Assembly (NCBI RefSeq): GCF_046297895.1
Contig: NZ_JBKBHC010000006.1
Span: 1-64,000 of the forward strand
Reading direction: 5' to 3'
From: Ferrovibrio sp046297895
GTDB lineage: Bacteria > Pseudomonadota > Alphaproteobacteria > Ferrovibrionales > Ferrovibrionaceae
Length of the DNA stretch: 64,000 nucleotides
Under the pieces are notes generated by a model. It was not told where the DNA came from. It searched no databases and worked only from the letters and a program-made list of their open reading frames with translations. Numbering within the stretch: position 1 is the first letter of the stretch; each line of letters starts with the position of its first letter. This document shows, piece by piece, positions 42,443 to 51,642 of the stretch. Both the position numbers and the translations under genes were made by a program.

Positions 42443-43504
42443 TCAGGGCTGCAGCACGATGCGGCCGATCACCTGGCCGGCTTTCAGTTTCTCCAGCGAT
42501 GCCGTGGTCTGGTCCAGCGGCGCGGCCGTGATCGGCAGCGCGGGCAGGGCGGTCTGTTGCGCCAGTTGCAGCAGTTCCTGCAACTCGATCAGGCTGCCGA
42601 CGTAACTGCCGCTGATGCGCAGGCCCTTCATCACATGCAGGCCGATGGAAATCGTGGCCTGGCCGCCCAGCAGTCCGACGGTGACCAGATGGCCGCCCTT
42701 GCGCAGGGCGGCATAGGCGAAGGCAAAGCTGGCATCCGAGCCGGCGAAATCCACCGCCGCCATCACGCCGCCGGTGGTCTTGAACAGGATCTTGCCGGCA
42801 TCGGCCTCGCGCGGATCGATGGCGGCCTTGGCACCCATCTGCATGGCGGTCGTCCGCTTGGCCGGATCGAGATCGGCCACGATGGGCGCCACGCCGGTCA
42901 TGACTTTGGCCAGTGCCACGGCATTCAGGCCGACACCGCCGGCGCCCACGATCAGCAGGTCGTGATGGGGTGGCAAGCGGCCGATCTTCTTCAGGGCGGA
43001 ATAGGCCGTCAGCCCTGAACAGGCGTAGGTGGCCGCCAGCGCCGGATCGAGGCTGCCGATATCGAGCAGATACTTTTCGTCCGGCACCAGCACATGGCTG
43101 GCATAGCCGCCATCGGTGAAGATGCCGATGGCCTGCTGGGCGCCGGCACAGATATGCTCGTTGCCGTCGCGGCAGGGCGGGCAGGTGCCGCATCCGATCC
43201 AGGGGAAAATCAGCCGGCGCTGTCCGGGCTTTGCAGGATGCGCCTCGGGCCCGGTGGCGACAACCGTGCCGACGATCTCGTGGCCGGGCGTCAGCGGCAG
43301 CAGCGTGCCGTTATTGGCGGCCACCACCTTCCTGCCCCCGCCCAGGTCGAAATAGCCGTCCCAGATATGCAGGTCGCTGTGGCAGACCCCGCAGCGTTCA
43401 ACCTTCACCAGCACCTGGCGGCCGGCGGGCTGGGGCAGGGGCTTTTCCGCAAGGGCAAGCGGCTTGCCGAATTCGGTCACCTGATAGCAACGCAGCATGG
43501 ACAT
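42443..43504 (-). CDS. Zinc-dependent alcohol dehydrogenase
   Basis: 353 residues from ATG 43504 (GGAGGACG upstream). Catalytic zinc site CGVCHSDLHIWDG and LTPGHEIVG, structural zinc site CGTCPPCRDGNEHIC, and nucleotide-binding VGAGGVGLNAVALAKVM with acidic VADLDPAKR, which favours NAD. It is a medium-chain dehydrogenase related to NAD-dependent primary alcohol dehydrogenases. It is divergent from an SDR gene, with 98 bases and a 15-base palindrome between them, so the two may be regulated together. Confidence 0.9.
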   Translation of the reverse strand: MSMLRCYQVTEFGKPLALAEKPLPQPAGRQVLVKVERCGVCHSDLHIWDGYFDLGGGRKVVAANNGTLLPLTPGHEIVGTVVATGPEAHPAKPGQRRLIFPWIGCGTCPPCRDGNEHICAGAQQAIGIFTDGGYASHVLVPDEKYLLDIGSLDPALAATYACSGLTAYSALKKIGRLPPHHDLLIVGAGGVGLNAVALAKVMTGVAPIVADLDPAKRTTAMQMGAKAAIDPREADAGKILFKTTGGVMAAVDFAGSDASFAFAYAALRKGGHLVTVGLLGGQATISIGLHVMKGLRISGSYVGSLIELQELLQLAQQTALPALPITAAPLDQTTASLEKLKAGQVIGRIVLQP

Positions 43505-43544
43505 GGGCGTCCTCCATTTCCGCGCAATGGTAGGAAGCCCGGCA

Positions 43545-43559
43545 GGCTGGAGTCCAGCC
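43545..43559. promoter_or_regulatory. 15-base palindrome in the divergent ADH/SDR promoter region
   Basis: GGCTGGA-G-TCCAGCC, seven of seven arm bases paired around one central base. It lies 41 bases from the ADH start and 44 from the SDR start, so it could control both. Its GC-rich composition makes chance occurrence more likely than for the AT-rich sites. Confidence 0.35.
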
Positions 43560-43602
43560 GCCAAACCGGTAAACTCCGTCATAACGGATAAGGGAGTGAA
43601 GC

Positions 43603-44367
43603 ATGCTGCAGGGTCTGTTCGATCTCACCGGTCAGGTAGCGCTGATCACCGGCGCCTCGCGCGGTTTTGGGCTGGAATTCGCCAAGCTGTTCGCCGAGGC
43701 CGGTGCCCTGGTGGTGATCAACGGACGCCACCCCGAAACCCTGTCCACCGCTGCCGATGTGGTGCGCAAGCACGGACTGGTCGAGACAGCCGCCTTCGAC
43801 GTGGCCGACATCCCGGCCGGCGAGGCTGCCATCGCCGCCATCGAGAAGACCCATGGCAAGCTGGACATCCTGATCAACAACGCGGGCATCAACATCCGCA
43901 AGCCGCTGGACGAAATCACGCTGGACGACTGGCGCGCCGTGCTGGAGGTGGACCTCACCGCTGCGTTCGCGCTGTCGCGCGTGGCGGCCCTGGGGATGGC
44001 CCGGCGCGGCCATGGCCGCATCATCAACATCGGCTCGGTGCTGTCGATCAAAGGGCGCGCCAGCATCCCGGCCTATACGGCGGCCAAGCACGGCCTGCTG
44101 GGCCTGACCAAATCCTTCGCCGCCGAACTCGGACCGTCGGGCGTCACCTGCAACGCCATCGCGCCGGGTTATTTCGAGACCGAAATCAACAGGGAACTGA
44201 TGGCGCGGCCGGAATTCGTGAAATTCGTCAACGACCGCACGCCGCTCAGGCGCTGGGGCAAGCCCGAGGAACTGGCCGGCGCGGCGCTGTTCCTGGCCTC
44301 GCCAGCGGCGTCTTATGTGAACGGCCACCTGCTGGCCGTCGATGGCGGCATGACCACCACCTTCTGA
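43603..44367 (+). CDS. SDR family dehydrogenase (gluconate 5-dehydrogenase-like)
   Basis: 254 residues. TGASRGFGLEFAKLF, NNAGINIRKP, IGSVLSIKGRASIPAYTAAKHG (Ser-Tyr-Lys set) and APGYFETEIN are intact. GINIRKP and the region around it match the gluconate 5-dehydrogenase/SDR group that oxidises sugar acids or other alcohols. The P450 gene follows by 9 bases, so the two may act on the same molecule. Confidence 0.88.
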   Translation: MLQGLFDLTGQVALITGASRGFGLEFAKLFAEAGALVVINGRHPETLSTAADVVRKHGLVETAAFDVADIPAGEAAIAAIEKTHGKLDILINNAGINIRKPLDEITLDDWRAVLEVDLTAAFALSRVAALGMARRGHGRIINIGSVLSIKGRASIPAYTAAKHGLLGLTKSFAAELGPSGVTCNAIAPGYFETEINRELMARPEFVKFVNDRTPLRRWGKPEELAGAALFLASPAASYVNGHLLAVDGGMTTTF

Positions 44368-44376
44368 GGACCGGCA

Positions 44377-45774
44377 ATGTCTGTCGCCAGCGAGACCATG
44401 GGATTCGTTCCGGCCTATCCGACACGGCATGAGCAGCGGCTGCCGCTGCTGCAACTGATCCGCACCCTGCGCGAAAACGCCATCGGCACCTATACGAAAG
44501 ACACCTACGAGCGCGACATCATCGTCTATCGGCTGCTGTTCAAGCCGATGATCATGGCCAACCACCCGGAGTTGATCCGCCATGTCATGCTCGACAATGC
44601 CGCCAATTACGAGCGCGACCCGGTCGGCAAACGCATGCTGGAGCCCGGACTGGGCCAGGGCCTGCTCACCAGTGAAGGTGCGGTCTGGAAACGCCAGCGC
44701 CGCATGATGGCGCCGATCTTCCAGCCGCGCCGCCTGGTCGGTTTTGCCGGGATCATGACCGAATATTCCGCCGCGCTGGCGGAAAAGCTGGTGCGACTGC
44801 CGGCGGACCAGCATGTCGACATGGCTGAGCAGATGATGCTGCTGACGCTCGACATCATCGCCCGCACCATGTTCGGCGCCGATGCCAGCACCGATGTTTC
44901 GGCGGTGGGCGCCGCGATGGACCGCTATCAGGTGACGGTGCGGCCAAACATTCCCGACCTGCTGGGCCTGCCGCGCTGGGTGCCGCGGCCCGACGCAGCC
45001 GAAGGCCAGCGTGCCCTGGCCGAGATGGATGCGATCATCAACACGCTGATCCGGCGTCGGCGCGACCGCGCCGCCCAAGGCGATGCTGTGGGCGGCGAGA
45101 TGGGCAATGACCTGCTTGGCCTGCTGCTGGCGGCGCGCGACGAGGAAACCGGCAGCGCGCTGGACGACCGCGAGGTGCGGGACCAGATGGCGACCTTCTT
45201 CCTCGCCGGGCACGAAACCACGGCTACGGCTTTGGCCTGGACCTGGTATCTGCTGGCCCATGCCCCGGCGGTGGAAGCGAAACTGCATGCCGAACTCGAT
45301 GCCGTGCTGGGCGGTCGTCCGGCCACCTATGCCGATTATGAAAAGCTGGTCTATACCCGCATGGTGGTGGAGGAGGCGATGCGGCTCTATCCGCCGGCCC
45401 ATACCACGGCACGGCAGGCCGTTGCCGACGACAGGTTCCAGCATATCGACATTCCCGCCGGCACGATGGTCATCATCTCGCCCTGGATCATGCATCGCCA
45501 CCGGCTGTACTGGCAGAACCCGGATGTCTTCGATCCGGAAAATTTCGCACCAGAGAAAACCGCCATGCGTCGGCGCTACACTTACCTGCCCTTCGGCGCA
45601 GGGCCGCGCATCTGCATCGGGCAGGGCTTTGCCATGATCGAGGCCGTGATCATCCTCGCGACGCTGGCGCAGAAATTGCGTGCCCGCCTGGTGCCGGGCG
45701 CCAGGGTGGCGCCGGTGGCGAAAATCACCCTGCGGCCGTCGCCCGATCTGCCGATGACCATCCTGCCGCGTTGA
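44377..45774 (+). CDS. Cytochrome P450
   Basis: 465 residues. I-helix oxygen-binding motif AGHETTATALAW, K-helix E-x-x-R in EEAMRLYPP, and the heme loop FGAGPRICIG with Cys 413 as axial ligand. No membrane anchor or fused reductase is seen, so it is a soluble class I enzyme that needs separate ferredoxin and reductase; none is nearby. By overall style it resembles fatty-acid or terpene-type bacterial P450s. Stands between an SDR and an amidase gene. Confidence 0.93.
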   Translation: MSVASETMGFVPAYPTRHEQRLPLLQLIRTLRENAIGTYTKDTYERDIIVYRLLFKPMIMANHPELIRHVMLDNAANYERDPVGKRMLEPGLGQGLLTSEGAVWKRQRRMMAPIFQPRRLVGFAGIMTEYSAALAEKLVRLPADQHVDMAEQMMLLTLDIIARTMFGADASTDVSAVGAAMDRYQVTVRPNIPDLLGLPRWVPRPDAAEGQRALAEMDAIINTLIRRRRDRAAQGDAVGGEMGNDLLGLLLAARDEETGSALDDREVRDQMATFFLAGHETTATALAWTWYLLAHAPAVEAKLHAELDAVLGGRPATYADYEKLVYTRMVVEEAMRLYPPAHTTARQAVADDRFQHIDIPAGTMVIISPWIMHRHRLYWQNPDVFDPENFAPEKTAMRRRYTYLPFGAGPRICIGQGFAMIEAVIILATLAQKLRARLVPGARVAPVAKITLRPSPDLPMTILPR

Positions 45775-45786
45775 ACAAGGGATTCC

Positions 45787-47190
45787 ATGATGCGTGACGA
45801 TCTGTGCTTTCTCTCTGCCGCCGAACTGGCCGAAGGCTACCGCGCCGGTTCCTTCTCGCCGGTAGAGGTGACGCGGGCTCTGCTGGCGCGCATCGAAGCG
45901 GTCAACCCGAAGGTCAATGCCTATAATCTGGTCGATGCCGACAGCGCGCTGCGCGATGCGCAGGCCTCGGAAGCGCGCTGGAAGGCGGGCAAGCCGCTCA
46001 GTCCCATCGATGGCGTACCGACCTCGATCAAGGACATCATCCTCACCAAAGGCTGGCCAACCCTGCGCGGTTCCAAAACGGTCGATCCGAACCAGGCCTG
46101 GAATGAGGATGCACCGGTGACCGCGCGGCTGCGCGAGGCGGGCTGCGTGATCCTCGGCAAGACCACCTCACCGGAATTCGGCTGGAAGGGGGTGACCGAC
46201 TCGCCGCTCACCGGCATTACGCGCAATCCGTGGAATCTCGACACCACGCCGGGCGGCTCTTCCGGCGGCGCCTCGGCCCAGGTGGCGGCCGATCTCGGGC
46301 CCCTCGCGGTGGGCACCGATGGCGGCGGTTCGATCCGCATCCCGGCCGGCTTCGCGGGCATTGTCGGCCTGAAGCCCAGTTTCGGCCGCGTGCCGGCCGC
46401 GCCGCTCAGCCCCTTCGGCACGGTCGCGCATCTCGGGCCGATGACCCGCACGGTGCGGGATGCCGCACTGATGCTGCGCGAGATGGCCAAGCCCGATGCG
46501 CGCGACTGGTTTTCGCTGCCTTACGACAACGTCGATTACGCCGCGGCGCTGGTCGGCGGCGTGAAGGGGCTGAGGATCGCCTACAGTCCGACGCTGGGCT
46601 ATGCGAAGGTGGACGCCGAGATCGCGGCGGCGGTGGATGCTGCCGCCAAGCAGATGGCCGCGCTGGGCGCCATCGTCGAGCAGGTCGATCCCGGCTTCGC
46701 CGATCCGGTCGATATCTTCCATACCCACTGGTTCGCCGGCGCCTTCAATGCGCTGATGCACCTGCCGAAGGAGAAATTCGCCCTGCTGGACCCTGGACTG
46801 GCGATGACCTTTGAACGTGGCGCGGCGATCACGATGAAGCAGTATCTGGAGGCGTCGAACGCGCGCGGCAAACTCGGCGTGCAGATGAAGCAGTTCCACA
46901 CGAAATACGATCTGCTGCTGACGCCCAGCCTGGCCGTGCTGGCCTTCAAGGCGGGCCGTCTGGCGCCCGAAGACATGGGCGATGCCTACTGGACGGCGTG
47001 GACGCCGTTCAGTTATCCCTTCAACCTGACCCAGCAGCCGGCGATTTCGGTGCCCTGCGGCTTTTCAAAATCCGGTCTGCCCATCGGCCTGCAGCTCGTC
47101 GGCCCGATGCACCGCGACGACCTCGTGCTGCGCGCCGCCGCCGCCTATGAGGCGGCAACCGACTGGCACAGGAAACGACCGGTGCTCTGA
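45787..47190 (+). CDS. Amidase (amidase signature family)
   Basis: 467 residues. Ser-cisSer-Lys triad: Lys in GVPTSIKDI, cis-Ser in TPGGSSGGASAQVA and nucleophile Ser in GTDGGGSIRIPAGF. It hydrolyses an amide of unknown identity in the cytoplasm. ATG 45787 and 45790 are both possible. It follows the P450 by 12 bases and its stop overlaps the next start (TGATG). GatA is excluded by the lack of gatB/gatC and by sequence outside the core. Confidence 0.9.
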   Translation: MMRDDLCFLSAAELAEGYRAGSFSPVEVTRALLARIEAVNPKVNAYNLVDADSALRDAQASEARWKAGKPLSPIDGVPTSIKDIILTKGWPTLRGSKTVDPNQAWNEDAPVTARLREAGCVILGKTTSPEFGWKGVTDSPLTGITRNPWNLDTTPGGSSGGASAQVAADLGPLAVGTDGGGSIRIPAGFAGIVGLKPSFGRVPAAPLSPFGTVAHLGPMTRTVRDAALMLREMAKPDARDWFSLPYDNVDYAAALVGGVKGLRIAYSPTLGYAKVDAEIAAAVDAAAKQMAALGAIVEQVDPGFADPVDIFHTHWFAGAFNALMHLPKEKFALLDPGLAMTFERGAAITMKQYLEASNARGKLGVQMKQFHTKYDLLLTPSLAVLAFKAGRLAPEDMGDAYWTAWTPFSYPFNLTQQPAISVPCGFSKSGLPIGLQLVGPMHRDDLVLRAAAAYEAATDWHRKRPVL

Positions 47191-48671
47191 TGAATGACCA
47201 TGCCGCCCTGCTGACCGTCGCCGAAATGGCCGAGGCCGACCGCCGCGCCATTGCCGGCGGCGTTCCGGGGCTGCAGCTCATGGAAGCGGCCGGTGCGGCC
47301 GTGGCGCGTATGGTGCAGCGGCATCATCCGCAGGGCAGCGTGCTGGTGCTCTGCGGTCCGGGCAACAATGGCGGCGATGGTTTCGTGGCCGCGCGCCAGC
47401 TGGCGCAGGCCGGGCGCAGCGTGGCGGTAATGCTGCTGGGCGAGTTGTCGGCCCTGCGCGGCGATGCGGCCGAGATGGCAAAACAGTGGACCGGGCTGGT
47501 CGCCGTGCCCGACCCCGCGCTGGTCGCCGGCCATGACGTGATCGTGGATGCGCTGTTCGGCGCGGGCCTGAGCAAACCGCTGAGCGGCGAGGCGCTGGCG
47601 CTGGTGCGAGCGGCGAACGAGTCCGGCAAGCCTGTGGTCGCCATCGATCTGCCCAGCGGTCTGCATGGCGATGATGGGCAGCCGCGTGGCGACGCCGTCC
47701 GTGCCACCCGCACGGTCACCTTTTTCCGGCCCAAGCCCGGTCATCTGCTGCTGCCGGGCCGGCAGCTTTGCGGCCATCTGCATGTGGCCGATATCGGTAT
47801 CCCCGACGACGTGCTGATTGCCATCGAGCCGCGCCAGTGGCGCAACGATCCATCGCTGTGGCGCGCGGTGTTGCCGGTGCCGCGTGCCGATGGCCACAAA
47901 TACGCCCGCGGCCATGTACTGGTGCGTGGCGGTGCGCTGGCCGGGGCGGCGCGGCTGGCCGGTCATGCCGCGTTGCGGATCGGCGCCGGGCTGGTGACGC
48001 TGGCGCAGCCGCACGAAGCGCTTTCGCAAGGCGCCAATAACTATGGGAGCCCTGATGCCCTGATGCGGCAGCCCTGCGACGGCATTCCCGACTGGCGGCA
48101 TGCGATTGCCGACCCGCGTCGCAACGTCCTGCTGCTCGGGCCGGGCAACGGTGCCGGCGCGGCGACGAAGCAGGCCGTGCTGGATGCACTGGCCACGCGG
48201 CGCGGCGTGGTGCTGGATGCCGATGCGATCACCGTATTTGCCGATGATCCGGAAGAGTTGTTTGAAGCCGTGGCCGGCCCCTGCATCCTGACGCCACATG
48301 ACGGCGAATTCGCCCGCTTGTTTCCCGATCTGGCGGTGCTGTCCAAACCCGAACGCGCACGCAAGGCGGCACGACGAAGCCGCGCGGTGATCGTTCTGAA
48401 GGGCGGGGATACGGTGATCGCCTCGCCCGATGGCCGGTTGGCGATCAACGCGAATGCGCCGCCCGATCTGGCCACGGCCGGGGCGGGCGATGTGCTGGCC
48501 GGCTTCTGCGCGGGTTTGCTGGCGCAGGGCATGCCGGCATTCGAGGCGGCCTGTGCCGCCGTCTGGCTGCATGGCGCGGCGGCAGATGCGGCAGGCCCAG
48601 GGTTGATCGCCGACGACCTGCCGCTCGCCGTCAGGCTTCCGCTGGCAGGGTTGCGCCGGCGGGAGTCCTGA
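47190..48671 (+). CDS. nnr: Bifunctional NAD(P)H-hydrate epimerase / ADP-dependent dehydratase
   Basis: 493 residues. N-terminal YjeF_N epimerase domain (LMEAAGAAVARM, CGPGNNGGDGFVAARQL) and C-terminal ribokinase-like dehydratase domain (GPGNGAGAATKQAV, LTPHDGEFARLF, ATAGAGDVLAGFCAGL). It repairs NADH and NADPH damaged by hydration. Joined to the amidase by a one-base overlap. Its last 41 bases overlap the 3' end of the sulP gene on the other strand. Confidence 0.93.
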   Translation: MNDHAALLTVAEMAEADRRAIAGGVPGLQLMEAAGAAVARMVQRHHPQGSVLVLCGPGNNGGDGFVAARQLAQAGRSVAVMLLGELSALRGDAAEMAKQWTGLVAVPDPALVAGHDVIVDALFGAGLSKPLSGEALALVRAANESGKPVVAIDLPSGLHGDDGQPRGDAVRATRTVTFFRPKPGHLLLPGRQLCGHLHVADIGIPDDVLIAIEPRQWRNDPSLWRAVLPVPRADGHKYARGHVLVRGGALAGAARLAGHAALRIGAGLVTLAQPHEALSQGANNYGSPDALMRQPCDGIPDWRHAIADPRRNVLLLGPGNGAGAATKQAVLDALATRRGVVLDADAITVFADDPEELFEAVAGPCILTPHDGEFARLFPDLAVLSKPERARKAARRSRAVIVLKGGDTVIASPDGRLAINANAPPDLATAGAGDVLAGFCAGLLAQGMPAFEAACAAVWLHGAAADAAGPGLIADDLPLAVRLPLAGLRRRES

Positions 48672-50361
48672 TCTCCTCCAGCGCCGCATCCACCGAACGC
48701 TTGTAGCGGACCAGCGGCGGATGCACGCCATGCGTCCACAGAACATGGCGCACATGCTTGGGCGTGCCGGTCAGGATCAGGGTCACACCGTTGCGCTGCG
48801 CCTTGCGGGCCACGCCCTCGATGGTATTTGCCGCGGTTGAATCGAGGAAGGGCACGGCCGAAAAATCGAGGATGAAGGTTTTCGGCCGGTCGGCGATGCG
48901 GTCCAGCACGGCGCCCACGGTGGAGGCCGCGCCGAAGAAGAATGCGCCCGAGATGCGGTAGACCAGCAGATCGGGATTGGTGGCCAGTGCGGCATCGTAG
49001 GGCCGGCGGCCGCCATTGGCGTCATCGGCCCTGTCCTCGGGTACGTAGGGCACGTGGTTGTCGACCGTGGTGGCCTGGGCCATGCGATTGAGGAACAGCA
49101 GCGTGCCGAGGCCGAAACCGACGAGGATGCCCTCGGTGAGATCGCGGAAGATGGTGAGCAGGAAAGTGGAAAGCAGCACCGCCGCATCGCCCGAGGACGA
49201 GCGCAGCAGCGTGATGAAGGCGTGCCGCTCGATCATGTTCCAGGCCACGATGGCCAGCACGCCGGCCAATGCCGCGAGAGGAATATGGCTGGCCAGTGGG
49301 GCCGCGATCAGCATGAACAGCAGTACGAACAGGGCATGCATCATGCCGGCGACCGGGCCGCGCGCGCCGGCGCGCACATTGGTGGCGGTGCGCGCGATGG
49401 TGCCGGTGGCACAGAAACCGCCAAACAGGGCCGAGCCAATATTGGCTGCGCCCTGCGCCACCAATTCGCAATTCGAGCGATGGCGCCGGCCGGTCATGCC
49501 ATCGGCGACGATGGCCGAGAGCAGGGATTCGATGGCGCCCAGCAAGGCGAAGGCGATGGCATCGGGCAGCACCGCCTGGGCAAGGTCCCACGAGAAGGCG
49601 GGCAGGGCGGGCAGCGGCAGGCCGCGCGGGATGCCGCCGAACTTGCTGCCGATGGTTTCGACCGGCAGGGCGAAGAGTCCAGTGATGGCAGCGGCGAGGC
49701 TGACGGCGATCAGCATGCCTGGCCAATGCGGACGCAGGCGCTTCAGGCCGGCGATCACGCCAATGGTCAGCAGCGCCAGCGCGAAGGCTGTCGGCGTGAA
49801 GGTGGGCAGCGCGTCGCCGATGGCAGCCAGTTTCGGAATCAGCTCGCCCGGTTCCTTGCCGGCGAAGCTCAGGCCCAGCAGGTCGCGGATCTGGCTGGCG
49901 AAAATGATCACCGCGATGCCGGCGGTGAAGCCCACTGTCACCGGATAGGGGATGAACTTGACATAAGTACCCAGCCGCAGGAACCCGCCGATCAGCAGCA
50001 TCGCGCCCGACATCATCGTGGCGAGGATCAGGCCATCCACGCCATGGCGCTCCACCGTGGCGGCCACCAGCACGATGAAGGCGCCAGCGGGACCGCCGAT
50101 CTGGAAGCGGCTGCCGCCCAGCGCCGAGATCAGGAAGCCGCCGATGATCGCCGTGTAGAGACCGCGATCAGGCGTGACGCCGGAGGCAATCGCGATCGCC
50201 ATCGACAGCGGGATGGCGACAATGGCAACCGTCAGGCCGGCTACGGCGTCTGCGCGCAGGTCGCCCAGGCGATAGCCCTCGCGCAGGATCGTCACCAGCT
50301 TGGGCGTGAACAATTCGGCGAAGCTGGGGTCGTGCTGGGCCAGGCGTTGCGGCTGGGTCAT
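48631..50361 (-). CDS. SulP-family anion transporter with STAS domain
   Basis: 576 residues. The N-terminal two thirds hold 10-12 membrane segments with ADAVAGLTVAIVAIPLSMAIAIASGVTPDRGLYTAIIGGF and QIGGPAGAFIVL, typical of sulfate permease relatives. About 450-560 is the cytoplasmic STAS domain (FILDFSAVPFLDSTAANTIEGVA). Substrate may be sulfate, bicarbonate, molybdate or a C4-dicarboxylate. A small XRE regulator gene lies 2 bases upstream on the same strand. Confidence 0.92.
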   Translation of the reverse strand: MTQPQRLAQHDPSFAELFTPKLVTILREGYRLGDLRADAVAGLTVAIVAIPLSMAIAIASGVTPDRGLYTAIIGGFLISALGGSRFQIGGPAGAFIVLVAATVERHGVDGLILATMMSGAMLLIGGFLRLGTYVKFIPYPVTVGFTAGIAVIIFASQIRDLLGLSFAGKEPGELIPKLAAIGDALPTFTPTAFALALLTIGVIAGLKRLRPHWPGMLIAVSLAAAITGLFALPVETIGSKFGGIPRGLPLPALPAFSWDLAQAVLPDAIAFALLGAIESLLSAIVADGMTGRRHRSNCELVAQGAANIGSALFGGFCATGTIARTATNVRAGARGPVAGMMHALFVLLFMLIAAPLASHIPLAALAGVLAIVAWNMIERHAFITLLRSSSGDAAVLLSTFLLTIFRDLTEGILVGFGLGTLLFLNRMAQATTVDNHVPYVPEDRADDANGGRRPYDAALATNPDLLVYRISGAFFFGAASTVGAVLDRIADRPKTFILDFSAVPFLDSTAANTIEGVARKAQRNGVTLILTGTPKHVRHVLWTHGVHPPLVRYKRSVDAALEEIRTPAGATLPAEA

Positions 50362-50363
50362 GC

Positions 50364-50630
50364 CTATCCCGCCACTGTGTCGGATGGCATGCGCAGGCGC
50401 ACGCCGCGTCCGGCCGCCATGCTGGGGACGTTATCGCCGATCAGTTCGATGCCGGCGCTTTCCAGGGCGGTCACCAGCTTCATCAGGGAATCGACGTTGC
50501 CACGCACAACGCCGTCGCTGGCTTCCATGCGCTGGATCGTCGGCAGCGACAGGCCGGAGAGTTCGGCCAGCTTGCGCTGGTCGATGCCGATCAGGGCCCG
50601 GGCGGCTCGCATTTGGCCAGCGGTAATCAT
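50364..50630 (-). CDS. Small XRE-type helix-turn-helix regulator
   Basis: 88 residues. MITAGQMRAARALIGIDQRKLAELSGLSLPTIQRMEAS is a complete XRE/Cro helix-turn-helix; the rest (LVTALESAGIELIGDN) is the short effector-free tail common in this family. It sits just ahead of sulP on the same strand, so it probably controls the transporter and itself. AT-rich DNA with three TATAAAG repeats lies immediately upstream, the likely operator region. Confidence 0.9.
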   Translation of the reverse strand: MITAGQMRAARALIGIDQRKLAELSGLSLPTIQRMEASDGVVRGNVDSLMKLVTALESAGIELIGDNVPSMAAGRGVRLRMPSDTVAG

Positions 50631-50663
50631 GTTTCAGATATCCCTTTGGATGTATGTGATATT

Positions 50664-50722
50664 TATAAAGCTATATGAAATAGTCAATATTATGTATAAA
50701 GTATCAATAAAAATATATAAAG
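50664..50722. repeat. AT-rich region with three TATAAAG direct repeats
   Basis: TATAAAG occurs at 50664-50670, 50695-50701 and 50716-50722, the last two followed by a TATCA/CATCA sequence. The stretch 50640-50730 is far richer in A and T than the rest of the window. It lies just upstream of the XRE gene and about 110 bases before the glycosyltransferase gene, so it holds both promoters or operators. Confidence 0.55.
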
Positions 50723-50831
50723 CATCATGACTATGGTTCGCGGTGCCATTTGCGCCGGATCAACGCCAGAGCCTTAACGCTCCGGTAGGGGAGATGCTGT
50801 AGTGCAAGTCCAGGCAATCGAGAGAACCCAG

Positions 50832-51542
50832 ATGATCCGTGTCTTCATCGGCTACAGCCGCGCCGCCCCGGTGGTTTCCAGCGTCGCCGCGCTCAGCATC
50901 AACCGCCGCGCCTCGCGCCCGGTTGCCATCACCCATCTGGCCCTGAACCAGCTCGGGGGCATCTACACCCGGCCACGCCACGAGCTGCAATCGACCGACT
51001 TCTCCTTCTCGCGCTTTCTGACGCCCTATCTGGCCGGTTTCCAGGACTGGGCGATCTTCATGGACGACGACATGCTGGTGCTGGACGACATCGCCAAGCT
51101 GTGGGAGCTGCGCGACGACCGGTATGCCGTGCAGGTGGTCAAGCACAACCACGTCCCTGCCGAAGACGTGAAATTCCTCGGCAAGGCGCAGACCAAATAC
51201 GAGAAGAAGAACTGGTCCAGCGTCATGCTATTCAATTGCGCCAAATGCACGGCGCTGACGCCCGACTACGTCAATTCCGCCACCGGGCTGGAACTGCACC
51301 AGTTCAAGTGGCTGGGCAACGATGACCTGATCGGCGAGATCCCGCATCGCTGGAACCATCTGGCCGACTACGACCCCTTCGTGCCGGTGAAGGACGTGTC
51401 CATCGTGCACTACACGATCGGCGGGCCCTACTACGAGGACTTCCGCGATTGCTCCTATGCCAAGGAATGGCTCGATGAGCGTGCAGCGATGAACCACTGC
51501 GACCAGGCTGGAGCAAAAAAGCCTGTCAAAGCAGCGAGTTAA
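50832..51542 (+). CDS. Glycosyltransferase-like protein
   Basis: 236 residues from ATG 50832; an in-frame GTG at 50802 is possible. MIRVFIGYSRAAPVVSSVAALSI starts a GT-A-like fold and DWAIFMDDDMLVLDD provides the metal-binding D-x-D motif expected for nucleotide-sugar transferases. KWLGNDDLIGEIPHRWNHL and SIVHYTIGGPYYEDF near the C-terminus recall GT8-type enzymes. No signal peptide or membrane segment. Donor and acceptor unknown, and no polysaccharide genes are nearby. Confidence 0.7.
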   Translation: MIRVFIGYSRAAPVVSSVAALSINRRASRPVAITHLALNQLGGIYTRPRHELQSTDFSFSRFLTPYLAGFQDWAIFMDDDMLVLDDIAKLWELRDDRYAVQVVKHNHVPAEDVKFLGKAQTKYEKKNWSSVMLFNCAKCTALTPDYVNSATGLELHQFKWLGNDDLIGEIPHRWNHLADYDPFVPVKDVSIVHYTIGGPYYEDFRDCSYAKEWLDERAAMNHCDQAGAKKPVKAAS

Positions 51543-51601
51543 CGGCCTGAGCGTAGGCCGGCGGAAAAGCGCCCAAAAGCCTCGCCACCCCGGTTTTCAC
51601 A

Positions 51602-51610
51602 TGCTATAGA
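51602..51610 (+). promoter_or_regulatory. Extended -10 element of tRNA-Leu
   Basis: TGCTATAGA, 32 bases before the tRNA. The same nine bases occur at 58759-58767 at almost the same distance before tRNA-Val. No good -35 is seen, as expected for an extended -10 promoter. Confidence 0.5.
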
Positions 51611-51642
51611 CTGCGCCTTCGCGCCGGCCCCCGGCGCGGGAA

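Noticed and set aside
50664..50722. CRISPR or origin-type iterons at the TATAAAG repeats
   Set aside because: Repeats are only 7 bases, spacing is irregular (31 and 21 bases), and there are no cas, rep or dnaA genes.
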